The notes: a model not told the origin generated them from the letters alone. A stretch of DNA of 42,039 bases from Mesorhizobium sp. WSM3859 (GCF_002295065.1 NZ_NSGG01000027.1:1-42039), one strand, 5' to 3'. Shown: positions 8,269 through 16,450, counted from the stretch's first letter. A program made the numbers and translations.

Positions 8269-8904
8269 TCACTTGCCTTCGAAAAACGCGTGGATCGCGG
8301 CGTCGAGTTTCTCGATGAGTTCGGCGTTGCGGGTGCTGCCGGCCCAGATCAGCGCGTTGAGCCGCATGTCCTTGTTGAGGAAGTTCACCTTCCTGGTCTC
8401 GAGCAGATATTGCGCAACCGCGAAGTGCCGCCCCTTGATGGCTTCGATGAGGGCGCTGTTTCGCCCTGTCTTGTCGGCCGCATTGACGTCCGCGCCATGC
8501 TCGACCAGCAGCATGACGGCATCGAGATGCCCGTTCCTTGCCGCTTCGATCAACGCCGTGCGGCCATAATAGTCGGCGCGCGCGTCGATATCGATCTGAG
8601 GGTGTTGCACCAGCGCCTGGATGCAGTCGTAATGACCCTTGGCCGCGGCCAGGCTCAAGGGCGTGCTCTTCCATTTGTTCCTGGAATTGACGTCGATCGC
8701 CGGCTGCGCGATCAAGGCTTCGAGCACTGCCATGCGGGCATTGTGGGCGGCAAGATGCAGTGCCGACCAGCCGCCTTCATCGGTCTGGTTGATGTCCGCC
8801 CCCGCCGCGAGTTCGGCACGTACGGTCTCGGCGTCGCCTTTCTCGGCGGCGGTCAGCAGGTTGGACCAATTTCTGGCGTCTTCGGCTTCCAAGCTTGCCA
8901 TCAC
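8269..8904 (-). CDS. ankyrin-repeat protein
   Basis: 211 residues with about five ankyrin repeats from residue 15 on (for example GGWSALHLAAHNARMAVLEA, KSTPLSLAAAKGHYDCI, YGRTALIEAARNGHLDAVML, TGRNSALIEAIKGRHFAVA). No signal peptide, so it is probably a cytoplasmic protein-binding scaffold. GTG 8904 is preferred because AGGAG sits seven bases upstream; ATG 8901 is the next codon. It converges on the DUF1330 gene with 25 nt between stops. Partner unknown. Confidence 0.85.
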   Translation of the reverse strand: MMASLEAEDARNWSNLLTAAEKGDAETVRAELAAGADINQTDEGGWSALHLAAHNARMAVLEALIAQPAIDVNSRNKWKSTPLSLAAAKGHYDCIQALVQHPQIDIDARADYYGRTALIEAARNGHLDAVMLLVEHGADVNAADKTGRNSALIEAIKGRHFAVAQYLLETRKVNFLNKDMRLNALIWAGSTRNAELIEKLDAAIHAFFEGK

Positions 8905-9069
8905 CGCAATGCTCCTGGACGATGGATCGCGCTGGCGCGCGGCCAGCCTGACTTGCGAAGCGTTTCACACTCGCCGGCATCGGGCAACGAATTTCGCATT
9001 CGATGAAGCGTAGCGAGATGCGGCCGGAGCGGAGAAGCGCTATTCGCCGGCATCTCAAGGCTTGGGTTC

Positions 9070-9194
9070 CTCGCCCCCGCCAAAGGCGGGGGAGAGGTGT
9101 CCGCGAAGCGGACGGAGAGGGGGTCTTCGTAGGGCGCTCCCCCTCTCCGTCTCGGCTTCGCCGAGCCACCTCTCCCCCATTTCATGGGGGCGAG
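9070..9194. repeat. palindromic intergenic repeat, family C
   Basis: The left part TCGCCCCCGCCAAAGGCGGG with GGAGAGGTG and the right part CACCTCTCCCCCA with TGGGGGCGAGA are inverted complements. Internal hairpins CCGCGAAGCGG and TCGGCTTCGCCGA flank a CGGAGAGGGGG / CCCCCTCTCCG pair. It is the same architecture as families A and B but with distinct sequence, and fills the gap between the ankyrin gene start and the MFS gene end. I see no gene here. Confidence 0.75.
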
Positions 9195-9208
9195 AAACCA
9201 GGTTTCTC

Positions 9209-10417
9209 TCACGCCATCTGCAGCTTCTGCCGGCTGGGCTGCGGCGGGAAGGCGATGGCGATGCCGGCGGCTCCGAGGCCGATCAGCGCCGAGCCGATGA
9301 ACAGCCAGTGATAGCTGGCGGTGGCGTCGTAGATCATGCCGCCGGCGAGCGGGCCAAGCGACATGCCGAGGCTGGACAGCAGCGTCGCCGCGCCAAGCAC
9401 CGTGCCGATGATGCGCAGGCCGAAATACTCGCGCGCCAGCACCGCGTAGAGCGGCATCACACCGCCATAGGTGGCGCCGAAGATGACGGCCAGGAGGTAG
9501 AACTGCTCGATCCGGCCGACGGCGAGGTAGGCGGCGATCACCAGCCCCTGGATGGCGAGCCCGGCGACCAGCACCGGCTTGACGCCCAGCCGGTCGGCGA
9601 GCACGCCGTAGAGCACGCGTCCGCCAAGGCCGGCCAGGCCTTCGACGCTGTAGATCGACACCGCCGCCATCGGCGCCACGCCGCAGGACATGGCATAGCT
9701 CACCATGTGGAAGATCGGGCCCGAATGCGCCGCGCAGCAGGCGAAGAAGGTGAGACCCAGCACGATGAATTGCGGCGAGCGCAGCGCCTGGCCGACGCTC
9801 ATGCCGGGATCGTTTGCGGCGGGCGCCGGCATGCCGTCGCTTGCAGCAGCCGCCGCAGGCGGCTGGCGCACCAGCAAGACGGCGGGCAAAAGCAGCACCC
9901 AGGCCATGACGCCGATATCGAACATGGCGGTGCGCCAGTCATAGGCCGTGATCAGCCATCGCGCGAAGGGCGAGATGGTCATTGGCGCCACGCCCATGCC
10001 GGCCGAGACCAGCGACACGGCGAGGCTGCGGTTGGTGTCGAACCAGGCGGTGGTGAGCGCGATCATCGGCGCGAAGAAGGCGCTGGCCGCCAGCCCGACG
10101 ATGATGCCGTAGCTGAGCTGGAAGACGATGAGCGACGTGGCGCGGCTCGCCACCACCAGCGAAAGGCCGAGCAGCACGGCGCCTGCAAGCACCACCGGCC
10201 GCGCGCCGACCCGGTCATAGATCGAGCCCCAGGCGAAGCCGCCGAGGCCCATCACCAGGAAGTTCAAGGTCATGGCGCTGGAGATGCCGGTGCGCGACCA
10301 GTTTGTGTCGAGCGATATCGGCTCCAGAAAGATCGCCAGCGAGAACATGGCGCCGAGCGCCACACAGGTCATCAGCGCGCCGGCCGCGACGATGACCCAA
10401 CGATAAGAATGGTTCAT
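9209..10417 (-). CDS. MFS transporter, OFA/monocarboxylate-type
   Basis: 402 residues with 12 predicted transmembrane helices. Seen: MFSLAIFLEPIS after helix 1, a YDRVGARPV loop (MFS motif A equivalent) between helices 2 and 3, a repeated LADRLGVKPV loop in the second half, and a central Ala/Pro-rich linker. The overall shape fits the OFA/MCT branch that carries monocarboxylates, a family-level inference. The MNHSY start at 10417 has GGAG upstream; the frame extends 14 codons further without support. Confidence 0.82.
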   Translation of the reverse strand: MNHSYRWVIVAAGALMTCVALGAMFSLAIFLEPISLDTNWSRTGISSAMTLNFLVMGLGGFAWGSIYDRVGARPVVLAGAVLLGLSLVVASRATSLIVFQLSYGIIVGLAASAFFAPMIALTTAWFDTNRSLAVSLVSAGMGVAPMTISPFARWLITAYDWRTAMFDIGVMAWVLLLPAVLLVRQPPAAAAASDGMPAPAANDPGMSVGQALRSPQFIVLGLTFFACCAAHSGPIFHMVSYAMSCGVAPMAAVSIYSVEGLAGLGGRVLYGVLADRLGVKPVLVAGLAIQGLVIAAYLAVGRIEQFYLLAVIFGATYGGVMPLYAVLAREYFGLRIIGTVLGAATLLSSLGMSLGPLAGGMIYDATASYHWLFIGSALIGLGAAGIAIAFPPQPSRQKLQMA

Positions 10418-10623
10418 GGTTCTGCTCCATGCCGTAAGGCATCCTGTTTGATACGGCACGGTTTTTCCAGTCCACCGGGCCGCTTGCGTCCGAAGGACGT
10501 CGGAGCGGGAGCCGATCCTACAAATCCGGTTGCATTTTTTATCCGGTTTTTTTGGGCGTGTCGTTGTTGCCGTCGACGCCCCGCCGCCGGCCCTTCAGTG
10601 TCAGCAGTCTGCGGCGCTCCGCA

Positions 10624-10651
10624 TTGACCGTGTTGCAGGCCCTTCTAGATT
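10624..10651 (+). promoter_or_regulatory. sigma-70 type promoter for the VOC gene
   Basis: TTGACC (10624-10629), 16-nt spacer, TAGATT (10646-10651), followed by AGGAG and the ATG at 10680. The match to the alphaproteobacterial housekeeping consensus is good at -35 and moderate at -10. Confidence 0.4.
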
Positions 10652-10679
10652 GAACCGCAGCATCCAGGAGACGTCACCC

Positions 10680-11099
10680 ATGGAACTTTATCGCGGCCGG
10701 CTCATCGACCACATCCAGCTCGTGGTGCGCGACCTTGCGGCCAGCCGGCGTTTCTACGGCGCCCTGTTCGAAGTGCTGGGCATCCCGATCGGCGGCGAGG
10801 CGCAGGACTATTTCTGGGCCGACGATTTGTTCGTCTCCAGCGCCGACAGCCGCGCCGCGCTCGGCGTGCTGACCGGCCGCCATCATCTCGCTTTCCAGGC
10901 GAAGGATCGCGCCATGGTCGACGCCTTCTACCAGGCGGGCCTTGCGGCCGGCGGCAAGGACAATGGCGCGCCGGGCGAGCGCCATTACCATCCCGGCTAC
11001 TATGCCTGCTTCCTGCTCGACCCCGACGGCAACAACATCGAGGCGGTGTTCCATGGCGAGGCCAGGCGAAGCGCCGCGGCGGTGGAGATCAGTTTCTAG
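10680..11099 (+). CDS. VOC family (glyoxalase-like) protein
   Basis: 139 residues, a single-chain VOC protein. Metal-ligand candidates are His11 (LIDHIQL), the RHHLAF histidines near residue 63 and Glu in the DPDGNNIEA motif. The start at 10680 follows CAGGAGACG. Members may be glyoxalases, antibiotic-binding proteins or dioxygenases; the substrate is not deducible. It is convergent with the regulator gene to the right, with 10 nt between stops. Confidence 0.85.
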   Translation: MELYRGRLIDHIQLVVRDLAASRRFYGALFEVLGIPIGGEAQDYFWADDLFVSSADSRAALGVLTGRHHLAFQAKDRAMVDAFYQAGLAAGGKDNGAPGERHYHPGYYACFLLDPDGNNIEAVFHGEARRSAAAVEISF

Positions 11100-11109
11100 C
11101 CGGACATGC

Positions 11110-12630
11110 TTAGATGGCCGTGTCCCAGCCGGCGAGTTCGAGCCCGCGACGGAGTCGGTCGCGGTCCTCTTCGCGTTCCATGCGCATGTCCTGGACGATC
11201 TGGGCGATGGTGAGGTCTGGCTCCAGGGCGCGACCTTCCATGACGCAGGCCAACGCCTTCCCGTGGTCGCTGGCAAATGCGTGGCATGCGGCCAGCCGCG
11301 CCCATTGCCAGGCGCTCTTGCGGGGCAGACAGGAGAAGGACGCGGCCGCTTCCTGATACCGCGCGAGCGCCAGCAGGGCTTCGCCTCGGTCGTAATAGTA
11401 CCAGGTCGGATGCATCGGGTTGAGCTGGACGGCCTTGTCGAGCAGCGCGAGCCCAGCCTCGCCGTCGCCGCGCAGCGCCCGGAAGAAGCCGGTTTGGGCG
11501 AGCGTGTCGGCGTCATAGGGATTGAGATCGAGCGCGCGGGCGAAGTGCTTCTCGGCGGCGTCGTATTCGTCGCGGCCTCGGTAGAGCAAGATTAGCGCCA
11601 GCATGCGGTGGCACCGCGCCTCGTCGGGGCTGAGCGCGATTGCGTGCAGCGCACGGTCACGCGCCTGGTCGAGCACGGCGCGCGGCGCATCGGCGTAGCC
11701 GCCGATGATGACATCTGCAAGCGCCAGATAGGCGTTCGCCAGGCCAGAACGAGGATCGAGTTCGATCGCCTTGAGGAAATGCTCGCGCGCATCCTGGTTG
11801 ACCCGTTCGCCATAGCTGCGCAGCAGCTCCTTCCCCCGCAGGAAATGCAGATAGGCTTCGACATTGGCCGCAGCCACGGGCAGGCCGCGCCGCATCACCG
11901 CGCTTTCGATGTTGGCGACCAGCGCCGTCACGATGCGTTGCGCCACCATCGTCTGGAACGTGAAGATCTCGCCTTTGGCGAAGGTGAAGCTCTGGCCCCA
12001 GACGCGTCGCCCGGACGCCGTCTCGGTCAGCACCACGCGTGCGCTGTATTCGGCTTCGGAAGTCTCGACGCTACCTTCGGCGACGTAGTCGGCTCCGAAG
12101 CGCTCGGCGGTCGCCCGGATGTCCTCGCGCGAATGCTCGGCCAAAGCGAAGGCCGAATGACGCGCCAGCACGGCGACGGTCTTGAAGTAGGAGAGCGCGT
12201 TGGTGATTTCCTCGACCGCGCCGTCGAACAGCGCCTTGGCGGTGCCGTCGACCGGATCGACCTGGAACGGCAAAATAGCCACCATCGGCTCCGCCCGGGC
12301 AGCAGCCATGGCGCCGACGGGCGCTGGTGCCGCCTCGATCTCCGGCTGGAACAGGTAGCCCCGGCGCGGCACCGTGCGGATCAGCGCCTGCGCCTCGTCG
12401 CCGATCGATTTGCGCGCGTCGCGGATCGATTGGGTTAGCGAGTCCTCGGTGACGATGATGCCCGGCCAGACTGCCTGCATCAGCTCGTCCTTGCTCAGCA
12501 CCCGTCCCGGATTGCGCGTCAGGAAGGCGAGCAATTCCAGGGTTTTTGGCCGGATGGGCACAATCTCGCCGTCGCGCCGGAGCGTACCCCGGTCAAGATC
12601 GAGAACAGCGCCGCCAATCCGTAGCGCCAA
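11110..12630 (-). CDS. winged-helix transcriptional regulator with TolB-N-like and TPR domains
   Basis: 506 residues. Residues 1-100 are an OmpR/CadC-type winged helix (IRPKTLELLAFLTRNPGRVL, then RTVPRRGYLF). Residues about 125-260 resemble the adenylate-cyclase/TolB N-terminal domain (VAILPFQ, ADYVAEGSV, RVWGQSF). Residues about 265-480 are tetratricopeptide repeats. No transmembrane helix separates sensor from DNA-binding part, unlike CadC or ToxR, so it is probably a cytosolic regulator of the HilA-like class. The only start that fits the domain is TTG 12630, with weak SD. Targets unknown; nearby genes give no clear hint. Confidence 0.85.
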   Translation of the reverse strand: MALRIGGAVLDLDRGTLRRDGEIVPIRPKTLELLAFLTRNPGRVLSKDELMQAVWPGIIVTEDSLTQSIRDARKSIGDEAQALIRTVPRRGYLFQPEIEAAPAPVGAMAAARAEPMVAILPFQVDPVDGTAKALFDGAVEEITNALSYFKTVAVLARHSAFALAEHSREDIRATAERFGADYVAEGSVETSEAEYSARVVLTETASGRRVWGQSFTFAKGEIFTFQTMVAQRIVTALVANIESAVMRRGLPVAAANVEAYLHFLRGKELLRSYGERVNQDAREHFLKAIELDPRSGLANAYLALADVIIGGYADAPRAVLDQARDRALHAIALSPDEARCHRMLALILLYRGRDEYDAAEKHFARALDLNPYDADTLAQTGFFRALRGDGEAGLALLDKAVQLNPMHPTWYYYDRGEALLALARYQEAAASFSCLPRKSAWQWARLAACHAFASDHGKALACVMEGRALEPDLTIAQIVQDMRMEREEDRDRLRRGLELAGWDTAI

Positions 12631-12694
12631 GCCCTTGCCCCATCGACACGCCTGATTGCGCAGGGTTCATTGGGAGGGGCAAATCCCGGCAAGG

Positions 12695-12925
12695 TCAAGC
12701 CCGAAACATGCCGAGCAGGCCAAGCCATGAACGGCGCCGCGCGGCGTTCGGCTCGACGCCTGTCTTGCCTGGCGCGGTCTCGCTGGACGGCAGCAGGGAA
12801 AGCCAGGCCAGCATCTCGTTGGCTTCGCCGCAGCAGGGTCCCGCGATGCTCGCGGAAAGCATGCTCAGCGCTTCACCCCGCGACAGCGACATCGGTGCAA
12901 ATGATGTGTCGGTCCTCGCATGCAT
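12695..12925 (-). CDS. small hypothetical protein upstream of the regulator
   Basis: 76 residues with no recognised domain; two adjacent cysteines (GPCCGEAN) are notable. ATG 12925 has a strong GGAGG seven bases upstream, which is the main support. It is co-directional with the winged-helix regulator, 64 nt upstream of it, so the two may share a transcript. Confidence 0.5.
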   Translation of the reverse strand: MHARTDTSFAPMSLSRGEALSMLSASIAGPCCGEANEMLAWLSLLPSSETAPGKTGVEPNAARRRSWLGLLGMFRA

Positions 12926-13196
12926 GATCGACCTCCGTGACTGGCGTCGGCGCCATGTGCCGCCCCATGAACGCCATCATCGTCCCGAGGGTGTCCGTTT
13001 GTCCTGAAACAGTCCTGATTTTTCGCTGAATCCGTTGCGGCTAGCGGCGCACAAGGGCTTGGCGAGCTCATCGCGACGCTCGGCTCAATTCCGGATTTCC
13101 TGACTCTTCGGTCGAGAGCTTTATTGTGGGCTACCCGGTCAGCAACCCGAAAGCCGTCCGCTCTATCCGCGAGGCGGCGAAGCTGGTGGCGATCCG

Positions 13197-13790
13197 TTAG
13201 CCTCCGCCCAGAAACGCCGCGATCAACTTCAACATGTTGCCGTCCCGGCCGAACTCTTTCGCGTCGAAGTCGCGGCTGCCCTGGCGCTGCGCCCTGGAGA
13301 ACTGGTCGAGATAGGCCGTGAGCTTCGCCCTGACCTTTTGGCAGCCGGGATCGTTCTCGGCGGTGAGGCCGGTGCTGAAGGCGATGATCTTGTCGACCAT
13401 GTCGATGATGTCGGCGCCATGCACCTTTTCATGGGCAATCAGACCGGCGGCGAACCTGTCCCAGTGCGCCTGCAGGGCAGGGTCCAGCTTTCCGGCCGGC
13501 CTCGGCAGCGTGTAGGTGATGATCAGCTTCGGTCGCGCCGACTTCAGCACGCAGGCGCTGCCTTGCGGCTGGTAGTCGCGCTGCCAGGTCAGCTTGAAGA
13601 ACGTATGCGCGATGACGCGTCGAGCATTGCCGGCCGTTCCGACCAGCGGGCCTTTCGAGCCGATCGAGAGATAGAGCTGCTCCGCGCTCTGGCCTGACAC
13701 GGCATAGGTGTCGATCTTCTCGATGGGCTTCCAGTCTGCCCGGGCGGGGGAGGCAAGGAGCAAGGCGCAAAGCAGGATGGCGAATTTCAT
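13197..13790 (-). CDS. DUF922 secreted Zn-dependent protease-like protein
   Basis: 197 residues. The start MKFAILLCALLLASPARA is a signal peptide, so the protein is periplasmic or secreted. The core matches DUF922: KIDTYAVSGQSAEQLYLSIG, then HTFFKLTW and a HEKVHG zinc-binding motif (HExxH). The C-terminal third is charged and helical. DUF922 proteins are predicted metalloproteases; activity is unproven. The frame opens 24 codons earlier, but the signal peptide fixes the start. Confidence 0.85.
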   Translation of the reverse strand: MKFAILLCALLLASPARADWKPIEKIDTYAVSGQSAEQLYLSIGSKGPLVGTAGNARRVIAHTFFKLTWQRDYQPQGSACVLKSARPKLIITYTLPRPAGKLDPALQAHWDRFAAGLIAHEKVHGADIIDMVDKIIAFSTGLTAENDPGCQKVRAKLTAYLDQFSRAQRQGSRDFDAKEFGRDGNMLKLIAAFLGGG

Positions 13791-13964
13791 GAGGGGCTCG
13801 ATGGGATTCCGTCCGTAAGGTGCATAGCGGTTGTCTCGTGCGAGATCAAAGCGCGCGGGCAATCCGTCCTTCGAGGAAGGAGGCTAAGAGACGCCGCGGC
13901 GGAACCCGCTCCGCCCGTCATCCGTTTCCTCGAGCAATCATCCCAACCGATGGGGGAGGACAAG

Positions 13965-14198
13965 ATGACCCGCAACGAGATCATTTCCGTGCTTGGACCG
14001 GTCGACGAGGCCGTTATCGCCGACATCGCGCTCACCGGCGCAAGCCTCGAGGAGCTGCGCGAGGCCTTCGCGTGGATCGGCGCCGACGAGGCGCTGGTGA
14101 ATGAAGGTCACGCCATGCCTGGCACTCGCGTCGCGAAACTGATCGAGATCCTCGAACCGCCGGAGGACGAGCCCGAGGCGCCGCGCGCGGCGGACTAG
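13965..14198 (+). CDS. small hypothetical acidic protein
   Basis: 77 residues (MTRNEIISVLGPVDEAVIAD at the N-terminus), acidic, probably helical, ending in a Glu/Pro-rich tail. ATG 13965 is chosen over 13950 because GGGGAGG lies correctly spaced before it. Such short proteins occur in rhizobial genomes without a known role; I recognise no domain. Confidence 0.65.
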   Translation: MTRNEIISVLGPVDEAVIADIALTGASLEELREAFAWIGADEALVNEGHAMPGTRVAKLIEILEPPEDEPEAPRAAD

Positions 14199-14228
14199 GG
14201 CGCGGGTGTCGTCAAGGCCATTATAATC

Positions 14229-14244
14229 ATTAGTCATCGCTAAT
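14229..14244. promoter_or_regulatory. ATTAG-N6-CTAAT dyad upstream of the ankyrin-cytochrome gene
   Basis: A perfect 5-bp dyad, ATTAG-TCATCG-CTAAT, next to a TATAAT hexamer at 14222-14227 that could be a -10 element. The same pattern with one mismatch stands before the DUF1330 gene at 7903-7918. Repressor site suggested by symmetry only. Confidence 0.35.
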
Positions 14245-14306
14245 ATATGCTGGAAGCGAGCGCCTATCGGGTATATCTTTCTCCTTATCGGCGGAGGGAT
14301 GCCGAA

Positions 14307-15218
14307 ATGCGGGGCTTATTCACAAGCTTCCTACTCTTGCTATGTGTCGTCACAACAGCGCATGGCGGTGCGCTCCACGACGCAGCCAAGAGCGGAGACC
14401 TCAACGCAATTACGACGGCGCTCGATGCAGGCGCTGACATCGAGGAGCAGGAGAAGGGGGCAACACCGCTGTTCCTGGCGGTGCGCGGCGGCCACGTCGA
14501 TGCAGCGGCGCTGTTGATCAAACGCGGTGCTGATGTCAACAAGGAGGCGAAGCTCGGCCGGCCGATGACCGTGGCCGTGCTGAAAAACGCCGCCGATATG
14601 ATCCGGCTGCTGCTGGCGCATGGTGCCGACGCCAATGACAAGACGCGGGGCGAGCCAATGCTGATCCTCGCGGTCGCGAGTGGCTGCCTCGACTGCGTGA
14701 AGGTGCTGGTTGAGGCCGGCGCTGACGTCAACGCCATCTGGGTCCAGGGCGATCCCAATCAACGGCCGAGCATCATCACGGCCTACCATCTGGCAAAGCA
14801 TGACGATCATGAGGACATCGCCGCCTACCTTTTGGAGCATGGCGTCGTCATCTTGAAGCCGGAGCCGATTTCCGCGCGGCTTGCGAAAGGCGATCCCATC
14901 AAAGGCGGGGCCTTTTTTGAAAGCACTTGCGCACCCTGCCATGTCGTGCGGCCAAAGGAACTTCCTACCATCGGGCCGAACCTATGGAACGTAGTCGGGC
15001 GGGACAAGGCATCGACGAAGTTCGAGCGTTACTCCAAGATCCTGCTGGGCTGGGAGGGAAACTGGACCTACGAGGACTTGAACATCTTCCTGGCCGGTCC
15101 CACTCTGACGACGCCCGGCGTCAACATGGACTTTCGCGGCGTGCCTGATGAGGCCGACCGGTTGAACGTGATCGCCTATCTCAGAACGCTCGCCGACGCG
15201 CCGGTTCCACTGCCGTAG
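14307..15218 (+). CDS. periplasmic ankyrin-repeat / c-type cytochrome fusion
   Basis: 303 residues. A signal peptide (MRGLFTSFLLLLCVVTTAHG) is followed by about five ankyrin repeats (residues about 25-180: GATPLFLAVRGGHVDAAALL, DMIRLLLAHGADAND, CVKVLVEAGADVN) and then a class I cytochrome c domain (about 195-300) with the haem motif C208-A-P-C211-H and a likely axial Met in GVNMDF. GGAGGG precedes the start at 14307. The haem would be attached in the periplasm, where the ankyrins must also be. The thermonuclease-like gene begins 21 nt downstream and probably shares the transcript. An electron-transfer partner held by the ankyrins is a reasonable inference. Confidence 0.85.
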   Translation: MRGLFTSFLLLLCVVTTAHGGALHDAAKSGDLNAITTALDAGADIEEQEKGATPLFLAVRGGHVDAAALLIKRGADVNKEAKLGRPMTVAVLKNAADMIRLLLAHGADANDKTRGEPMLILAVASGCLDCVKVLVEAGADVNAIWVQGDPNQRPSIITAYHLAKHDDHEDIAAYLLEHGVVILKPEPISARLAKGDPIKGGAFFESTCAPCHVVRPKELPTIGPNLWNVVGRDKASTKFERYSKILLGWEGNWTYEDLNIFLAGPTLTTPGVNMDFRGVPDEADRLNVIAYLRTLADAPVPLP

Positions 15219-15239
15219 GGGGGTGCGTTTAGCACGGCC

Positions 15240-15668
15240 ATGTGTAGGTTGATCCTCACCCTTGCCTTCGTGCTCACCTGTGGCCCTGTGTCCGCAGCAG
15301 AGCATTGGTCTGCTGAGGACGGCGACACGCTGTGGCACGACAAAAAACGAATTCAATTGCTCGGTTTTGATGCCCCCGAACTTTCGCAGGTGTGTTTTGA
15401 TGCCGCTGACAAGATCTGGCCCTGCGGCAAGTATGCGCGTGACCACATCCAAAATCTTATCGCCTCAGGCGATGTATCCTGCATCATCGAGGGCAAGGAC
15501 GATTACAACGACGACATCGGCGTCTGCTTCGTGGGAGGCATCGATCTCGGACGGGACCTGGTGAAACACGGATTGGCGGTAGCCGACACTCGATACCTTG
15601 CCGAGGAGCAAGAAGCCCGCATTGCCAAACGCAACTTGTGGGCAGGGAGCTTTATCAAGCGGCGATAG
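15240..15668 (+). CDS. secreted thermonuclease-like (SNase fold) protein
   Basis: 142 residues with signal peptide (LILTLAFVLTCGPVSAA). The SNase fold is visible: EDGDTLWH, RIQLLGFDAPEL (Arg and Glu of the active site), CGKYARDHI, and DLGRDLVKHGLAVADTRY near the end. The second active-site Arg, normally in DxYGRxxA, is replaced in the corresponding DDYNDDIG, so nuclease activity is doubtful. It contains several cysteines, fitting a periplasmic protein. It follows the ankyrin-cytochrome gene by 21 nt. Confidence 0.8.
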   Translation: MCRLILTLAFVLTCGPVSAAEHWSAEDGDTLWHDKKRIQLLGFDAPELSQVCFDAADKIWPCGKYARDHIQNLIASGDVSCIIEGKDDYNDDIGVCFVGGIDLGRDLVKHGLAVADTRYLAEEQEARIAKRNLWAGSFIKRR

Positions 15669-15760
15669 CAGCTAGCGCGCATGGGAGGCGTATACGTTCA
15701 CATCCCTGAAACAAAAGCCGCGCCCCGGCGTTTGCGATTGCAAACTCGCAAGGTGCGCCA

Positions 15761-15964
15761 TTGCCATCCACCTCGATCAAGAAGACAGAGTACGATCAGG
15801 CCAGCAGGATCCTCTCTGTGTGGTTCGTGGCCAGCGGCAAGCGCTACGATTTTGAGGGCGTGCCACCGGAGACTTACGCCGCGTTCCGGTCGGCCTTTGT
15901 CAAAGGCCGCTTTTTCAACGACCATATCCGCGGTCATTTCCGGTATCGCCGCATTGCCGATTAG
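15761..15964 (+). CDS. KTSC-domain protein
   Basis: 67 residues, almost entirely a KTSC domain: SIKKTEYDQASRILSVWF, then YDFEGVPPETYAAFRSA and GRFFNDHIRGHF. The domain is found alone or fused to RNA/DNA-modifying or lysyl-tRNA synthetase-like proteins; its function is unclear. TTG 15761 is the only start close to the domain. Its stop overlaps by 4 nt the stop of the convergent small gene. Confidence 0.8.
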   Translation: MPSTSIKKTEYDQASRILSVWFVASGKRYDFEGVPPETYAAFRSAFVKGRFFNDHIRGHFRYRRIAD

Positions 15965-16146
15965 CTGTCCAGTTCAAGCGGCTCATGCTCGTCCTGGAAC
16001 TGGTGCCACATAACCTGTCTGATGTCTTTGCAGTCGACTGCCTGGCCGCACGTCTCGCAGCGATAGAAGTCCGAATTCCGAATGGAGCCAGCCGGGCGGT
16101 GCACCGTCACCCCTTTCGGCGGGCCGAGCTCGGAAAGCCTCGTCAT
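15961..16146 (-). CDS. small zinc-ribbon-like hypothetical protein
   Basis: 61 residues. YRCETCGQAVDCKD contains CxxC plus a further Cys, followed by MWHQFQDEHEP with two His, so a small zinc-binding fold is plausible. The start overlaps the DUF3606 stop by an ATGA junction, implying translational coupling. No named family recognised. Confidence 0.6.
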   Translation of the reverse strand: MTRLSELGPPKGVTVHRPAGSIRNSDFYRCETCGQAVDCKDIRQVMWHQFQDEHEPLELDS

Positions 16147-16328
16147 CCTCTCAGCTTCCTCGCCTCCCGCTCCAAGGTCTTTCGGTCGTTGCCGTGTTCT
16201 TTGATGAGATCCAGAACCTGCTCGGGGCTGATCCGGTGCTGCTTGGCGAAATAGCGCACCTCATAATCCTCATCAACTGAGACTCGGTCGCGATCGCGAA
16301 AGTCGCGCTTGGTCTTGTCGTCTGCCAT
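16143..16328 (-). CDS. DUF3606 protein
   Basis: 61 residues from the MADDKTKRD start, which has AGGAGG upstream; the longer frame from 16379 is unlikely. It matches DUF3606: DRDRVSVDEDYEVRYFAKQH then ISPEQVLDLIKEHGND, a small helical fold. Proteins of this family sit near stress and DNA-repair genes in rhizobia and are of unknown function. It is first gene of a two-gene operon with the zinc-ribbon-like protein and is divergent from the DNA ligase gene. Confidence 0.8.
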   Translation of the reverse strand: MADDKTKRDFRDRDRVSVDEDYEVRYFAKQHRISPEQVLDLIKEHGNDRKTLEREARKLRG

Positions 16329-16371
16329 AGCTGTTCCTCCTGGTGAGAGAGAACAGAGTTCCGCACCGAAT

Positions 16372-16398
16372 GTTCCCATTAGCTGCAGCTAACGGAAC
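16372..16398. promoter_or_regulatory. near-perfect 27-bp dyad between DUF3606 and ligase genes
   Basis: GTTCC-CA-TTAGCTGCAGCTAA-C-GGAAC. The inner 14 bases are a perfect palindrome and the outer GTTCC/GGAAC arms add five more pairs. Lying in the divergent promoter region, it is a candidate operator that could control both directions. Confidence 0.5.
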
Positions 16399-16450
16399 CG
16401 AAGCGACCCTGCGCTATTGAATCAAACTTGAGTGATGCGTTGGGGTTCTC

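Noticed and set aside
9070..9194. CRISPR-like array in the repeat-rich gap
   Set aside because: The repeats are inverted arms of one palindromic element; no regular spacers and no cas genes.
9062..10627. Long plus-strand frame opposite the MFS gene
   Set aside because: Shadow of a 12-helix transporter gene; low-complexity translation and it runs through repeat C.
13045..13200. Possible coding remnant ending ESFIVGYPVSNPKAVRSI and then REAAKLVAIR before a stop
   Set aside because: Only about 30 protein-like residues, no start, and upstream sequence shifts frame; family not recognised, too short to call.
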